This document shows, piece by piece, positions 1-7,907 of a DNA stretch of 64,000 nucleotides (position 1 is the first letter of the stretch; every line of letters starts with the position of its first letter). The notes beneath the pieces are model-generated. The model ran no database searches. It saw only the letters and a program-made list of their open reading frames with translations, and was not told the origin of the DNA. The position numbers and the translations under genes were made by a program. Source of the stretch: Arthrobacter sp. M2012083. GTDB taxonomy: Bacteria > Actinomycetota > Actinomycetes > Actinomycetales > Micrococcaceae. The stretch is taken from assembly GCF_000281065.1 (NCBI RefSeq), contig NZ_AKKK01000047.1:124001-188000 (forward strand), read 5' to 3'.

Positions 1-134
1 AAGTCGATCGATGCGGTGTCGACGGCGTCTGCCGTACCCGCCGTCGACGGTCCGCCGCATGCGGCAAGGGCCGCAGCTCCGGCGCCGAGGCCGGCGAGTC
101 CCAGGAAATGTCGGCGGTCAAGGTTGGTGCGCAT
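1..134 (-). CDS. ABC sugar transporter substrate-binding lipoprotein (N-terminal fragment)
   Basis: Only the first 44 codons are present; the gene continues past the left edge of the window. The translation starts MRTNLDRRHFLGLAGLGAGA, which has a twin-arginine-like motif (RRHFLG), a hydrophobic stretch and a lipobox ending LAAC at about residue 28. That makes it a lipid-anchored exported protein. It lies directly downstream of two sugar-type ABC permeases on the same strand, so the best reading is the extracellular solute-binding protein of that importer. The binding domain itself is outside the window, so the substrate cannot be told. Confidence 0.75.
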   Translation of the reverse strand, partial: MRTNLDRRHFLGLAGLGAGAAALAACGGPSTAGTADAVDTASID

Positions 135-187
135 GGTGTTTCCTCTCAATAACGTACTTCGATGCGAATGGTGCGGTTGGAGAAAAA

Positions 188-1108
188 TCAGCCGGTGACA
201 CTGCCTTGGGTCAGGCCGGCAACGATGTAGCGCTGGAGTGCTGCGAACACCAGCAGGATGGGCACGATCACCAAGACTGCTCCTGCCATGAGGATTCCCC
301 AGCCGGCACCATTGCCCTCCGAGTTCTGCAGCAGGGTCAGGCCCACGGGAAGCGTCATGGTTTCGGGGCGGTCGGTGATGATGAGGGGCCAGATGTAGTC
401 GTTCCATTCACTGACCACGGTCACCAGCGCCACAGTTGCAATCGATGGCACCGAGACCGGGACGATGATCTGCCACAGCCGGCGCCAGTGACCCGCACCG
501 TCAATTTCAGCTGCTTCGAGGATCGACGGCGGCAGGGTCAGGAAGTGTTGTCGCAGCAGGAACGTACCGAACGCCGTTCCCAAGCCTGGAAGAATGATTC
601 CCCACAGGGTGTTCTTGCCACCCATCCCCGCGATCAGGATGTAGTTGGGCAGGATGGATACCTGCGCCGGAACCATGAGCGCCACCAGGATCAGCACGAA
701 GATCACGTTCTTGAACGGGAAACCGACAAACACCAGCGCGTAAGCGGTGAGGATCGCCAAGATGACCTTGATGGACGAACCCACCACCGTAACGATCAAG
801 CTGTTGGCGAAGAACTGCGCGAACGGAACCGTAGTCATGGCTGTGGCGTAGTTCTCCAGGTTCAAGGACTCCGGCAGGATCTTCAGATCCATGGTGACGA
901 TCTCGCCCGGTTGCTTGAAGGAACTCAACAACATCCAGAGCAACGGCAGGAACACCACAAGCGTTGCGATGACCAGAGGCACATAACCGGTGGCCACCGT
1001 GCGGATGATGTTGGCTTTGGAAAAGGGGCCCAGTGGCTCATTCGGGTTGGGCTTTTGGGAGGCCTCTGGTGAGGAATCGACGACGACTGCGGGTGCGGGC
1101 GCGCTCAT
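188..1108 (-). CDS. ABC sugar transporter permease (MalG/CUT1 type)
   Basis: This 306-residue integral membrane protein has six predicted hydrophobic segments. A cytoplasmic EAA loop, EAAEIDGAGHWRRLWQIIVP, lies in the C-terminal half and is the signature by which permeases contact the ATPase. The length and the arrangement after a MalF-like partner match the MalG-type subunit of carbohydrate (CUT1) importers. The start codon overlaps the stop of the upstream permease by four bases, which implies translational coupling. No ATPase gene is visible; importers of this class often share a common MsiK-type ATPase encoded elsewhere. The transported sugar is unknown. Confidence 0.9.
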   Translation of the reverse strand: MSAPAPAVVVDSSPEASQKPNPNEPLGPFSKANIIRTVATGYVPLVIATLVVFLPLLWMLLSSFKQPGEIVTMDLKILPESLNLENYATAMTTVPFAQFFANSLIVTVVGSSIKVILAILTAYALVFVGFPFKNVIFVLILVALMVPAQVSILPNYILIAGMGGKNTLWGIILPGLGTAFGTFLLRQHFLTLPPSILEAAEIDGAGHWRRLWQIIVPVSVPSIATVALVTVVSEWNDYIWPLIITDRPETMTLPVGLTLLQNSEGNGAGWGILMAGAVLVIVPILLVFAALQRYIVAGLTQGSVTG

Positions 1109-2094
1109 GAATAGTGGACCTTTCGCTCAACGAACCTCAGTTGGAGAACCGTAATGATCAGCAGGATCGCGAAGAGAATCACCGAAATTGCCGCAGAGTA
1201 GCCCGCCCGGTTATAGGCGCCGAATGCCTGGAGGTACGCCTCGTAAATCAGCGTGCTGGTGCCGTTGCCCAGCGGAGTCATGATGCGGATAAGGTCGAAG
1301 GCCTGCAATGAACTCAGCATGGTGGTGATCAGTAGGAAGAACGTAGTGGGGGAGAGCAACGGCATGGAGATGTTGAAAAATCTCCGCACGCTGTTGGCGC
1401 CGTCCAACGCCGCAGCTTCCATGACGTCCCTGGGCAGGGACTGCAGGCCGGCCAGATAAACCACGGCGCAGTAGCCCAGGTTCTTCCAGACGTACACGAT
1501 GATGACCATCACCAAGGAAAGCTGGGGATCATTGATCCACTGCGGGCTCTGTTGTCCGAGGCCGCGCAGGACCCAGGCGAGCACTCCGTAGCCGGGATCA
1601 AAGATGAACAGCCACACCAAGCCGACACCCACCCCGGAAAGCACATAAGGCGCGAACACCGCGGAACGGGCGAACGTGGTGCCGCGAACCTTGGAGTTCA
1701 AGGCAAGGGCAACCAGCAGCCCAAGCACCATGGAACCGCCCACCGTAACCAGCGTGAAGATAGCTGTAGTCCCCAAGACCTTAGAGGCATCCTCACTGGT
1801 GAAGAACGTGACGTAGTTCTCCAGCCCAACAACCGTGGCCGAAACCGAACCGAGCGTCCAATCCAACGTGGAGTAGTAGATGTTGTTGATCAGCGGCCAA
1901 TAGGTGAAGATGCCGATCAACGCCAAGTTGGGCAACGCCATGGCAAGGAAGACCACAAAGTCACGGCGACTGCGACCGGACCAACGCTTCCTGTCAAGAC
2001 GGGGCTTTGCCTCCGCACCGGCCGCAACCGGCGGCTGTGGGCCTGGCCTGCCTGCAGGCTCAGCGCTGCTGCTATGAATCTGTCGGATAGTCAT
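1105..2094 (-). CDS. ABC sugar transporter permease (MalF/UgpA type)
   Basis: This 329-residue permease has a long hydrophilic N-terminal tail (about 45 residues, rich in Pro, Ala and Arg) and then six hydrophobic segments. The EAA loop reads MEAAALDGANSVRRFFNISM. It is the first gene of the visible operon, followed by the MalG-type permease (4-bp overlap) and the binding lipoprotein. The family imports oligosaccharides or polyol phosphates; specificity cannot be read from the permease. The start is followed in frame by an uninterrupted open frame and none of the upstream minus-strand frames extends it. Confidence 0.9.
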   Translation of the reverse strand: MTIRQIHSSSAEPAGRPGPQPPVAAGAEAKPRLDRKRWSGRSRRDFVVFLAMALPNLALIGIFTYWPLINNIYYSTLDWTLGSVSATVVGLENYVTFFTSEDASKVLGTTAIFTLVTVGGSMVLGLLVALALNSKVRGTTFARSAVFAPYVLSGVGVGLVWLFIFDPGYGVLAWVLRGLGQQSPQWINDPQLSLVMVIIVYVWKNLGYCAVVYLAGLQSLPRDVMEAAALDGANSVRRFFNISMPLLSPTTFFLLITTMLSSLQAFDLIRIMTPLGNGTSTLIYEAYLQAFGAYNRAGYSAAISVILFAILLIITVLQLRFVERKVHYS

Positions 2095-2487
2095 GAGTCA
2101 CTAACGGTTTCGGACGAATGTGGGGCGCCTGCTCCCGGACCGGGGCGGCGAAGACAGGCCTAGCTCACCACACCGACAGGCACCGATCGGACGAAAAGGG
2201 CGTCCCGTACCGATAGTTGGCTGACACTTCCAGAGCCGTTTACGCGGCGTTACTCGCGTGTTCGAATTCGAGGCTCGGCTCCCACTTGTTGCAGAACTTT
2301 CCCCCGATGGCGAGGCCAACCGGGCCGCAACCCTCGGTGCGCTCGGTCGTTCCTCCCCAACGGCCCCCCTAACCTCGCAAGCTCGGCCAGGGAACCCGGC
2401 CATCGTGGGCCTACCTTAGACGCGCGCTGCCGGGTCGCACCCGGCCGGCCTTCGAAGCGGGGAGTGAGGCAGGTGGAGAATGGAGCC
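2095..2487. other. Intergenic region without a recognised gene
   Basis: This stretch of 393 bases separates two divergent genes and must hold the promoter of the sugar importer operon on the minus strand and that of the peptidase on the plus strand. Open frames here lack a convincing start and encode low-complexity Arg/Pro/Ser-rich translations. I found no LacI-type palindrome, no tRNA and no clear sigma-70 box pair. Confidence 0.5.
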
Positions 2488-3429
2488 ATGAATTCGATCA
2501 CCGATGTTGCTGGCATACGGGTTGGGCATGTGCAGAGGGTAGGGAAGGGGTGGTTGTCCGGGGTAACTGTGGTGCTCCCTCCCGTGGAGACTGTGGGGTC
2601 CGTGGATGTGCGCGGCGGAGGTCCGGGCACTCATGAGACCGATGCCCTGGATCCCACAACGCTGGTTTCCACTGTGGATGCCGTGGTGCTGACCGGGGGA
2701 AGTGCCTTTGGTTTGGCTTCTGCTACCGGTGCCCAGCTGTGGTGTGAGGAGCAGGGGCGGGGGTTTGCTGTTCCCGGGACGGTGGTGCCGATCGTGCCGG
2801 CGGCCGCCATCTTCGATCTCGGACGCGGCGGAGACGTCAAAGCGCGCCCCGACGCCGACATGGGCTACCAGGCTGCCGCCGCAGCGTACGCCTCAGGCGA
2901 CCATGCCGCCGTCGGGCGTGGAAACGTGGGTGCCGGGACCGGGGCCGTCATTGGGCGCGGGCAGTACAAGGGTGGGATCGGTACGTCGTCCATCACGCTC
3001 GGTGACGGTGTGATCGTCGGGGCCATTGCCGTGGTGAACGCGCTGGGTATGCCGATCGGTCTTGTCCCGGACGCCGTTCCGGGGACGCCGGCCGCACAAG
3101 GGCTCAATACGACGCTCGTGGTGATTGCGACGAATGCTGTTCTGGATGCGGCGGAATGTAAGCGGACCGCCAGTGCCGGTCATGCAGGGTTGGCCCGGGC
3201 GTTGAATCCGTCCCATACTTTGGCGGACGGCGACACCGTGTTCGCGTTGGCGACCGGCGCCGTCGGGCTTGATCGCAGCACTGAGCAGGCGCGGCAGGTG
3301 TCGCTGATAACGCTCCAAAGCGCCGCGGCTGAAGCTGCCCGGCTGGCAATTCTGGATGGCGTCCTTGCGGCCGCAAGCGTCTCGACGGCGGCGGGCGACT
3401 TCCCCGCCTATCAGCCGGTGGGGGAGTGA
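2488..3429 (+). CDS. P1 family peptidase (DmpA/BapA-like, MEROPS S58)
   Basis: The product is 313 residues. N-terminal MNSITDVAGIRVGH, the segment GGSAFGLASATG and the later GGIGTSS are typical of the P1/DmpA family of N-terminal-nucleophile aminopeptidases. Those enzymes are made as a precursor and cleaved before a Gly-Ser/Thr site near the GGIGTSS motif, freeing the catalytic residue. Members cleave D-amino-acid amides or beta-peptides; the natural substrate here is unknown. There is no signal peptide, so it is probably cytoplasmic. The start at 2488 was chosen because translation homologous to the family begins there and a GGAG sequence stands about nine bases upstream; an earlier in-frame ATG at 2464 adds eight unlikely residues. 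Confidence 0.85.
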   Translation: MNSITDVAGIRVGHVQRVGKGWLSGVTVVLPPVETVGSVDVRGGGPGTHETDALDPTTLVSTVDAVVLTGGSAFGLASATGAQLWCEEQGRGFAVPGTVVPIVPAAAIFDLGRGGDVKARPDADMGYQAAAAAYASGDHAAVGRGNVGAGTGAVIGRGQYKGGIGTSSITLGDGVIVGAIAVVNALGMPIGLVPDAVPGTPAAQGLNTTLVVIATNAVLDAAECKRTASAGHAGLARALNPSHTLADGDTVFALATGAVGLDRSTEQARQVSLITLQSAAAEAARLAILDGVLAAASVSTAAGDFPAYQPVGE

Positions 3430-3462
3430 CGGCTGGAGGCAGGTGCGCTACCATAGACGGAT

Positions 3463-3491
3463 TTAACTTTCCGGCCTCATTGGCGTAGAGT
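3463..3491 (+). promoter_or_regulatory. Putative sigma-70 promoter of the infA-rplQ cluster
   Basis: TTAACT (3463-3468) and TAGAGT (3486-3491) are separated by 17 bases, fitting a housekeeping promoter. Transcription would start near 3498 and give a leader of roughly 125 nt before infA. The leader contains a short stem (AGCCACG about 3510 with CGTGGTT about 3531). Confidence 0.5.
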
Positions 3492-3624
3492 TATTTGTTG
3501 GTTGTCTGTGCAGCCACGCCCTTTTTAGTGTCGTGGTTCCAAGAGGGCCAAGCAAACAAAAAACGTCCGCTGGATCTTCGGTGCCTAACTGGAGGACGGC
3601 GGCAAACAACAGTTAGCGGAGGAT

Positions 3625-3846
3625 ATGGCCAAGAAGGACGGGGTCATTGAGATCGAGGGCGTTGTGACTGAGGCGCTGCCCAATGCGATGTTTCGTGTTG
3701 AGCTCACCAATAAGCACGTCGTTCTCGCACACATCTCTGGGAAGATGCGACAGCACTACATTCGAATCCTCCCCGAGGACCGGGTAGTGGTGGAGCTGAG
3801 CCCATACGACCTCACACGTGGTCGTATCGTCTACCGCTACAAGTAA
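3625..3846 (+). CDS. infA: Translation initiation factor IF-1
   Basis: The 73-residue product is the usual length for IF-1, a single OB-fold (S1-like) domain that occupies the ribosomal A site during initiation. Recognisable parts are [20 protein letters not shown] at the start, [16 protein letters not shown] in the middle and [12 protein letters not shown] at the end. A GGAGG sequence precedes the ATG. It opens the cluster infA-rpmJ-rpsM-rpsK-rpoA-rplQ, the standard actinobacterial order. Confidence 0.98.
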   Translation: MAKKDGVIEIEGVVTEALPNAMFRVELTNKHVVLAHISGKMRQHYIRILPEDRVVVELSPYDLTRGRIVYRYK

Positions 3847-3918
3847 ATTGCTGGGCGGCAAGGCAATAGTGCCTAAGCCGCTCCAGCAGATCAACTGCAA
3901 AACACGCAAAGGAACGCC

Positions 3919-4032
3919 ATGAAGGTCAAGCCGAGCGTCAAGCAGATCTGCGACAAGTGCAAAGTGATCCGCCGTAACGGCCGGGTCATGGTGATCTGCG
4001 AGAACCCGCGCCACAAGCAGCGCCAGGGCTAA
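3919..4032 (+). CDS. rpmJ: 50S ribosomal protein L36, zinc-binding (C+) form
   Basis: This 37-residue protein has the zinc ribbon ligands Cys11, Cys14, Cys27 and His32 (CDKC and CENPRH). It is therefore the zinc-containing version of L36. A GGAACG sequence precedes the ATG, and the gene lies in the conserved slot between infA and rpsM. A second, cysteine-free L36 is encoded at 46606-46728, so the genome carries the C+/C- pair used by many bacteria to free ribosomal zinc during starvation. Confidence 0.97.
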   Translation: MKVKPSVKQICDKCKVIRRNGRVMVICENPRHKQRQG

Positions 4033-4048
4033 TTCCCCTTTCGGGAAT
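4032..4048 (+). other. Short hairpin downstream of rpmJ
   Basis: ATTCCC (4032-4037) and GGGAAT (4043-4048) form a perfect 6-bp stem with a 5-nt loop beginning at the rpmJ stop codon. There is no T run. It may be an mRNA stability or spacing element in the 196-bp gap before rpsM; nothing else is recognisable in that gap. Confidence 0.4.
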
Positions 4049-4228
4049 CAGCGTCCGCGAGGACAAACCTGGGCTGCTAGCCCACGCAAGTAAATAAAGG
4101 CAGCACAAGCTGTGCCAGGACTGCATTACAGAGCCTGGTCAGCGAACCCCCGGTCGGAGGCTGGGGCCACACTGAACGTGTGGGTGTACTGCCTACGACC
4201 TCCGGTTTATTCAAGGAGTACTGCCACT

Positions 4229-4606
4229 ATGGCTCGTCTCGCTGGCGTAGACATTCCCCGCGAAAAGCGGTTGGAAATTGCGCTTACTTACATCTACGGC
4301 GTGGGCAAGACCCGTGCACACGAAACCCTGGCTGCCACCGGCATCAGCGCTGACGTTCGCGTCAAGGACCTGACTGACGCCGAATTGGTCCAGCTGCGTG
4401 ACTACATTGAAGGCAACTACAAGGTTGAGGGTGACCTTCGCCGCGAGGTAGCCGCTGACATCCGCCGCAAGGTAGAGATCGGCAGCTACGAAGGCCTGCG
4501 CCACCGCAAGGGCCTGCCCGTACGCGGACAGCGTACGAAGACCAACGCTCGTACCCGCAAGGGCCCGAAGCGCACCGTCGCCGGCAAGAAGAAGGCCGGA
4601 CGTTAA
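4229..4606 (+). CDS. rpsM: 30S ribosomal protein S13
   Basis: The protein of 125 residues starts [20 protein letters not shown] and contains the helix-two-turn-helix body ([13 protein letters not shown]), [20 protein letters not shown] and a basic tail, all typical of S13 of the small-subunit head. The start at 4229 follows AAGGAG with normal spacing. The open frame extends upstream to 4112 but those 39 codons do not resemble S13. Confidence 0.98.
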   Translation: MARLAGVDIPREKRLEIALTYIYGVGKTRAHETLAATGISADVRVKDLTDAELVQLRDYIEGNYKVEGDLRREVAADIRRKVEIGSYEGLRHRKGLPVRGQRTKTNARTRKGPKRTVAGKKKAGR

Positions 4607-4657
4607 TCCCTCGGGATTGATCCGGTTTTCCCCCGATAACTTTCTGTAGGAGAAACA

Positions 4658-5059
4658 ATGCCCCCGAAGACTCGTGGAGCGGTTCGTAAGCCGCGTCGCA
4701 AGGATAAGAAGAATATTGCGCTTGGCCAGGCGCACATCAAGAGCACCTTTAACAACACCATCGTGTCCATCACGGACCCGAACGGTGCTGTAATCTCATG
4801 GGCTTCCGCCGGTGAGGTTGGCTTCAAGGGCTCCCGTAAGTCCACCCCGTTCGCTGCCCAGATGGCTGCCGAAGCTGCTGCAAAGCGCGCTCAGGAGCAC
4901 GGTCTGCGCAAGGTTGACGTATTCGTCAAGGGCCCGGGATCCGGACGCGAAACCGCAATCCGTTCGCTTCAGGCCGCTGGCCTCGAGGTTGGCTCCATCC
5001 AGGACGTCACCCCCAGCGCCCACAACGGTTGCCGCCCGCCGAAGCGCCGCCGCGTCTAA
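4658..5059 (+). CDS. rpsK: 30S ribosomal protein S11
   Basis: This 133-residue protein of the 30S platform is recognised by [38 protein letters not shown] and the C-terminal [29 protein letters not shown] precedes the ATG. It follows rpsM by 51 bases and is separated from rpoA by an intergenic region with a strong hairpin. Confidence 0.98.
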   Translation: MPPKTRGAVRKPRRKDKKNIALGQAHIKSTFNNTIVSITDPNGAVISWASAGEVGFKGSRKSTPFAAQMAAEAAAKRAQEHGLRKVDVFVKGPGSGRETAIRSLQAAGLEVGSIQDVTPSAHNGCRPPKRRRV

Positions 5060-5073
5060 TTAGGTCTTCCCCG

Positions 5074-5137
5074 CCTGACCGGCCGGGCCTGCTATGGATG
5101 GTTTCGATCATCCGTCAGCATGGCCCGGCTGGTCAGG
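5074..5137 (+). promoter_or_regulatory. Long RNA hairpin in the rpsK-rpoA intergenic region
   Basis: Bases 5074-5089 (CCTGACCGGCCGGGCC) pair with 5122-5137 (GGCCCGGCTGGTCAGG) over 16 base pairs with a single G-U wobble. Inside the loop, TGCT/AGCA and GGATG/CATCC extend the fold. There is no run of T after it, so it is not a classical terminator. It ends about 70 bases before the rpoA start and could be a processing site, a partial terminator or a protein-binding leader. Confidence 0.7.
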
Positions 5138-5208
5138 CTGGAAACCGAAGCCGATTTCCACCACCTGTGTTGCGTCATATAGCGGATGCTCGCCGAAAGG
5201 AAACCTAA

Positions 5209-6219
5209 GTGCTCATTGCACAGCGCCCCACCCTGTCTGAAGAAGTTGTATCCGAGAACCGCTCCCGTTTCATCATTGAACCGCTGGAGCCGGGCTTCGG
5301 CTACACCCTCGGAAACTCCCTCCGCCGTACCCTGCTCTCCTCCATCCCCGGTGCTGCTGTAACCAGCATCCGGATCGATGGCGTGCTGCACGAGTTCACC
5401 ACGGTTCCGGGTGTCAAGGAAGATGTCACCGAGATCATCCTGAACATCAAGAACCTTTCGGTTTCCTCCGAGCACGATGAGCCGGTTGTTGCTTACCTGC
5501 GCAAGCAGGGCCCCGGAGTCGTCACCGCCGCGGACATCGCTCCGCCGGCCGGCGTCGAATTCCACAACCCGGATCTGCACATTGCCACTCTGAACTCGAA
5601 GGGCAAGTTCGAACTCGAACTGACCATCGAGCGCGGCCGTGGCTACGTTTCGGCAGCTCAGAACAAGTCCGGCGACTCCGAGATCGGCCGTATTCCGGTT
5701 GACTCGATCTACTCGCCGGTCATGAAGGTAACTTTCCGCGTGGAAGCTACCCGTGTTGAGCAGCGCACCGACTTCGACAAGCTCATTGTCGACGTCGAGA
5801 CCAAGCAGGCCATCGCCCCGCGCGATGCTGTTGCTTCCGCAGGCACCACCTTGGTGGAACTGTTCGGTCTGGCTCGTGAGCTGAACACCGCAGCTGAAGG
5901 TATCGAGATTGGCCCGTCGCCGACGGACGCTGCCCTGGCAGCGGACATGGCTCTGCCGATCGAGGATCTGGACCTCACCGTCCGTTCCTACAACTGCCTC
6001 AAGCGTGAGGGCATCCACACCGTGGGTGAACTCGTTGCCCGCTCCGAGGCTGACCTGATGGACATTCGTAACTTCGGTGCGAAGTCCATTGACGAGGTCA
6101 AGGCAAAGCTCGTCGAACTGGGTCTGTCCCTCAAGGACTCCCCTCCCGGTTTCGATCTCGCAGCCCGCGCCGCAGCCATCGAAGAGGACGACGCCGCGTT
6201 CAGCGACGACGAGCTCTAA
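5209..6219 (+). CDS. rpoA: DNA-directed RNA polymerase alpha subunit
   Basis: The product is 336 residues, a normal length for actinobacterial alpha. The N-terminal domain for dimerisation and beta/beta' binding includes [20 protein letters not shown]. The C-terminal domain that contacts UP elements and activators includes [20 protein letters not shown] and [17 protein letters not shown]. Translation starts at a GTG preceded by GAAAGGAAACC. An acidic tail ([12 protein letters not shown]) ends the protein. Confidence 0.98.
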   Translation: MLIAQRPTLSEEVVSENRSRFIIEPLEPGFGYTLGNSLRRTLLSSIPGAAVTSIRIDGVLHEFTTVPGVKEDVTEIILNIKNLSVSSEHDEPVVAYLRKQGPGVVTAADIAPPAGVEFHNPDLHIATLNSKGKFELELTIERGRGYVSAAQNKSGDSEIGRIPVDSIYSPVMKVTFRVEATRVEQRTDFDKLIVDVETKQAIAPRDAVASAGTTLVELFGLARELNTAAEGIEIGPSPTDAALAADMALPIEDLDLTVRSYNCLKREGIHTVGELVARSEADLMDIRNFGAKSIDEVKAKLVELGLSLKDSPPGFDLAARAAAIEEDDAAFSDDEL

Positions 6220-6285
6220 ACAGCAGATCTTGGCCGCCGGGTCCAGCGATGGACCTGACCGGCTTACATAACAGGAGAAATAACT

Positions 6286-6846
6286 ATGCCTACCCCCACT
6301 AAGGGTCCGCGCCTCGGAGGCGGCCCGGCTCACGAGCGCCTGATGCTCGCGAACCTGGCAGCTGCTCTTTTTGAGCACAAGCGCATCACCACCACGGTCA
6401 CCAAGGCCAAGCGCCTTAAGCCGTACGCAGAGCGTCTGGTCACCTTCGCCAAGCGTGGCGACCTCGCTTCCCGCCGCCGCGTTCTCGGCCTGATCAGCGA
6501 CAAGGGCGTTGTCCACGAGCTGTTCACTGACATCGCCGGTGCCGTTGCTAACCGCGATGGTGGCTACACCCGCATCACCAAGATCGGCAACCGCAAGGGC
6601 GACAACGCTCCCATGGCTGTCATCGAGCTCGTTCTCGAGCCGGTTTCCCCGAAGCAGGCCGTTGTTGCTGAAGCAACCGCTGCCGCTGCCAAGGCTGCTC
6701 CGGCTGCCGAGGAAGAGGTCGTTGAGACCGAAGCTGCAGAGACCGAAGCCGCTGAAACCGAAGAGGCTCCGGCCGCTGAGGCAGAAGCCGCTGAAGCTGA
6801 AGCTGCTGAGACCGAAGAGGCTCCGGCCGCTGAGGACAAGAAGTAA
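6286..6846 (+). CDS. rplQ: 50S ribosomal protein L17 with an acidic Ala/Glu tail
   Basis: The first 120 or so residues are a normal L17 ([60 protein letters not shown]). They are followed by about 65 residues of low complexity built from Ala, Glu, Thr and Pro, in which ETEEAPAAE occurs twice. Bacterial L17 is usually near 120-130 residues; long acidic tails are known in actinobacterial L17 proteins, and their role is not established. The gene ends the ribosomal operon and is followed by a terminator at 6890. Confidence 0.97.
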   Translation: MPTPTKGPRLGGGPAHERLMLANLAAALFEHKRITTTVTKAKRLKPYAERLVTFAKRGDLASRRRVLGLISDKGVVHELFTDIAGAVANRDGGYTRITKIGNRKGDNAPMAVIELVLEPVSPKQAVVAEATAAAAKAAPAAEEEVVETEAAETEAAETEEAPAAEAEAAEAEAAETEEAPAAEDKK

Positions 6847-6878
6847 TTCACTGAATTCTTCACAGTAGACTTAAGTCT

Positions 6879-7769
6879 ATGAACGAACGAAAACCCGCTG
6901 CCCCCGTTATGGGGGGCGGCGGGTTTTTGCGTGTCCGTCTGGATCTTTCCTACGATGGCGGCCCTTTTAGCGGGTGGGCTCTGCAGCCAGGTCTCCGGAC
7001 CGTGCAAGGATCCCTTGAGGAAGCTTTGGCGCTTCTACTACAGCGACCGGTTCGCGTGACGGTTGCAGGCCGGACGGACGCCGGCGTCCACGCCCGCGGT
7101 CAAGTCGTTCACCTGGACCTGACGGAAGCCGAGTGGCTGTCACTGCCGCGCGGGCACGAACTCGATCCCGCCGTCGCGCTTTTACGCCGACTCCGCGGTG
7201 CTTTGAGCCGCATCCTCGGCGACCTGACAGGTGCGGTTGAAGTTCACGACGCCGGTCTGGCGCCGGAAGGGTTCGACGCCCGCTTTTCAGCGTTGTGGCG
7301 GAGGTACAGCTACCGGATTGCCGACGGTCCGGAACGCTGGGACCCGGTTCTGCGGGGGATTACCTTGTGGCATAAGGCGCCGTTGAATGTGGAGCTCATG
7401 AACGAGGGCGCCTTTGCGTTGCTGGGCCTCCAGGATTTCCGTTCTTACTGCAAACCCCGCGAGGGAGCCACGACCATCCGCGAGCTGCAGCAGTTCTCGT
7501 TTGCTCGGGGAAGCGACGACGTTATTGTTGCCACCGTGCAGGCCGATGCGTTCTGCCACAACATGGTGCGGTCCCTTGTAGGTTCCGCCTTGCGAGTGGG
7601 GGAGGGTTTGGAGTCTCCGGCGTGGCTGTACACGCGGCTCTTGGAACGAAAGCGCGATGCCAAGTCAGTGCTCGCTGCGCCACATCCGTTGGTACTGGAA
7701 GAAGTTGCCTACCCGTCCGACAACGAGTTGCTGGCTCGCGCCGAACTGACTCGGGCGCGGCGGGAGTAG
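6879..7769 (+). CDS. truA: tRNA pseudouridine(38-40) synthase
   Basis: TruA converts uridines 38-40 of the tRNA anticodon arm to pseudouridine. The catalytic aspartate is in AGRTDAGVHARGQVVHL. LSYDGGPFSGWALQPGLRTV near the N-terminus and QADAFCHNMVRSLVG near the C-terminus are also diagnostic. Full length from 6879 is 296 residues. The start is uncertain: ATG 6879 has no ribosome-binding site but stands 7 bases after TAGACT (6866-6871), like other apparently leaderless genes here; ATG 6909 lies in the loop of the rplQ terminator; TTG 6927 would give a protein starting just before the conserved region. TAGACTTAAGTCTA (6866-6879) is a perfect 14-bp palindrome touching the first start. Confidence 0.93.
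   Translation: MNERKPAAPVMGGGGFLRVRLDLSYDGGPFSGWALQPGLRTVQGSLEEALALLLQRPVRVTVAGRTDAGVHARGQVVHLDLTEAEWLSLPRGHELDPAVALLRRLRGALSRILGDLTGAVEVHDAGLAPEGFDARFSALWRRYSYRIADGPERWDPVLRGITLWHKAPLNVELMNEGAFALLGLQDFRSYCKPREGATTIRELQQFSFARGSDDVIVATVQADAFCHNMVRSLVGSALRVGEGLESPAWLYTRLLERKRDAKSVLAAPHPLVLEEVAYPSDNELLARAELTRARRE
6890..6928 (+). terminator. Intrinsic terminator of the rplQ operon, inside the truA open frame
   Basis: Bases 6890-6905 (AAAACCCGCTGCCCCC) pair with 6912-6927 across a 6-nt loop, 16 bp with one G-U, followed by five T (6924-6928). This is a textbook factor-independent terminator 44 bases after the rplQ stop. It lies within the first 17 codons of truA, and an in-frame ATG (6909-6911) sits in its loop. 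Confidence 0.85.
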
Positions 7770-7814
7770 TCCTGTCTGTCCCTGCCTATGGTGAGTTGAG
7801 CGGACGTGGGAGGA

Positions 7815-7845
7815 CCCCCTCCCGGCTCTGGGTACCGGAAGGGGG
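7815..7845. terminator. Possible hairpin between convergent truA and tadC
   Basis: CCCCCTCCCGG (7815-7825) and CCGGAAGGGGG (7835-7845) form an 11-bp stem with one mismatch and a 9-nt loop. No T run follows on either side, so termination activity is doubtful. It is the only structure I see in the 138-bp gap between the two convergent genes. Confidence 0.35.
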
Positions 7846-7907
7846 CCGTTGTGGCCGCCCGAGGTCTGGGATCCGCGAACGGCCGGTCTATTTCCCGAGG
7901 GACAAGA

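Noticed and set aside
2255..2280. GTTCGAATT sequence resembling a tRNA T-loop
   Set aside because: The bases on either side do not form a 5-bp T stem, and no anticodon or acceptor arm can be folded on either strand.
2101..2403. 100-codon minus-strand frame upstream of the sugar permease
   Set aside because: Arg/Pro/Ser-rich translation with no domain, overlapping other frames of equal quality; it looks like non-coding DNA.
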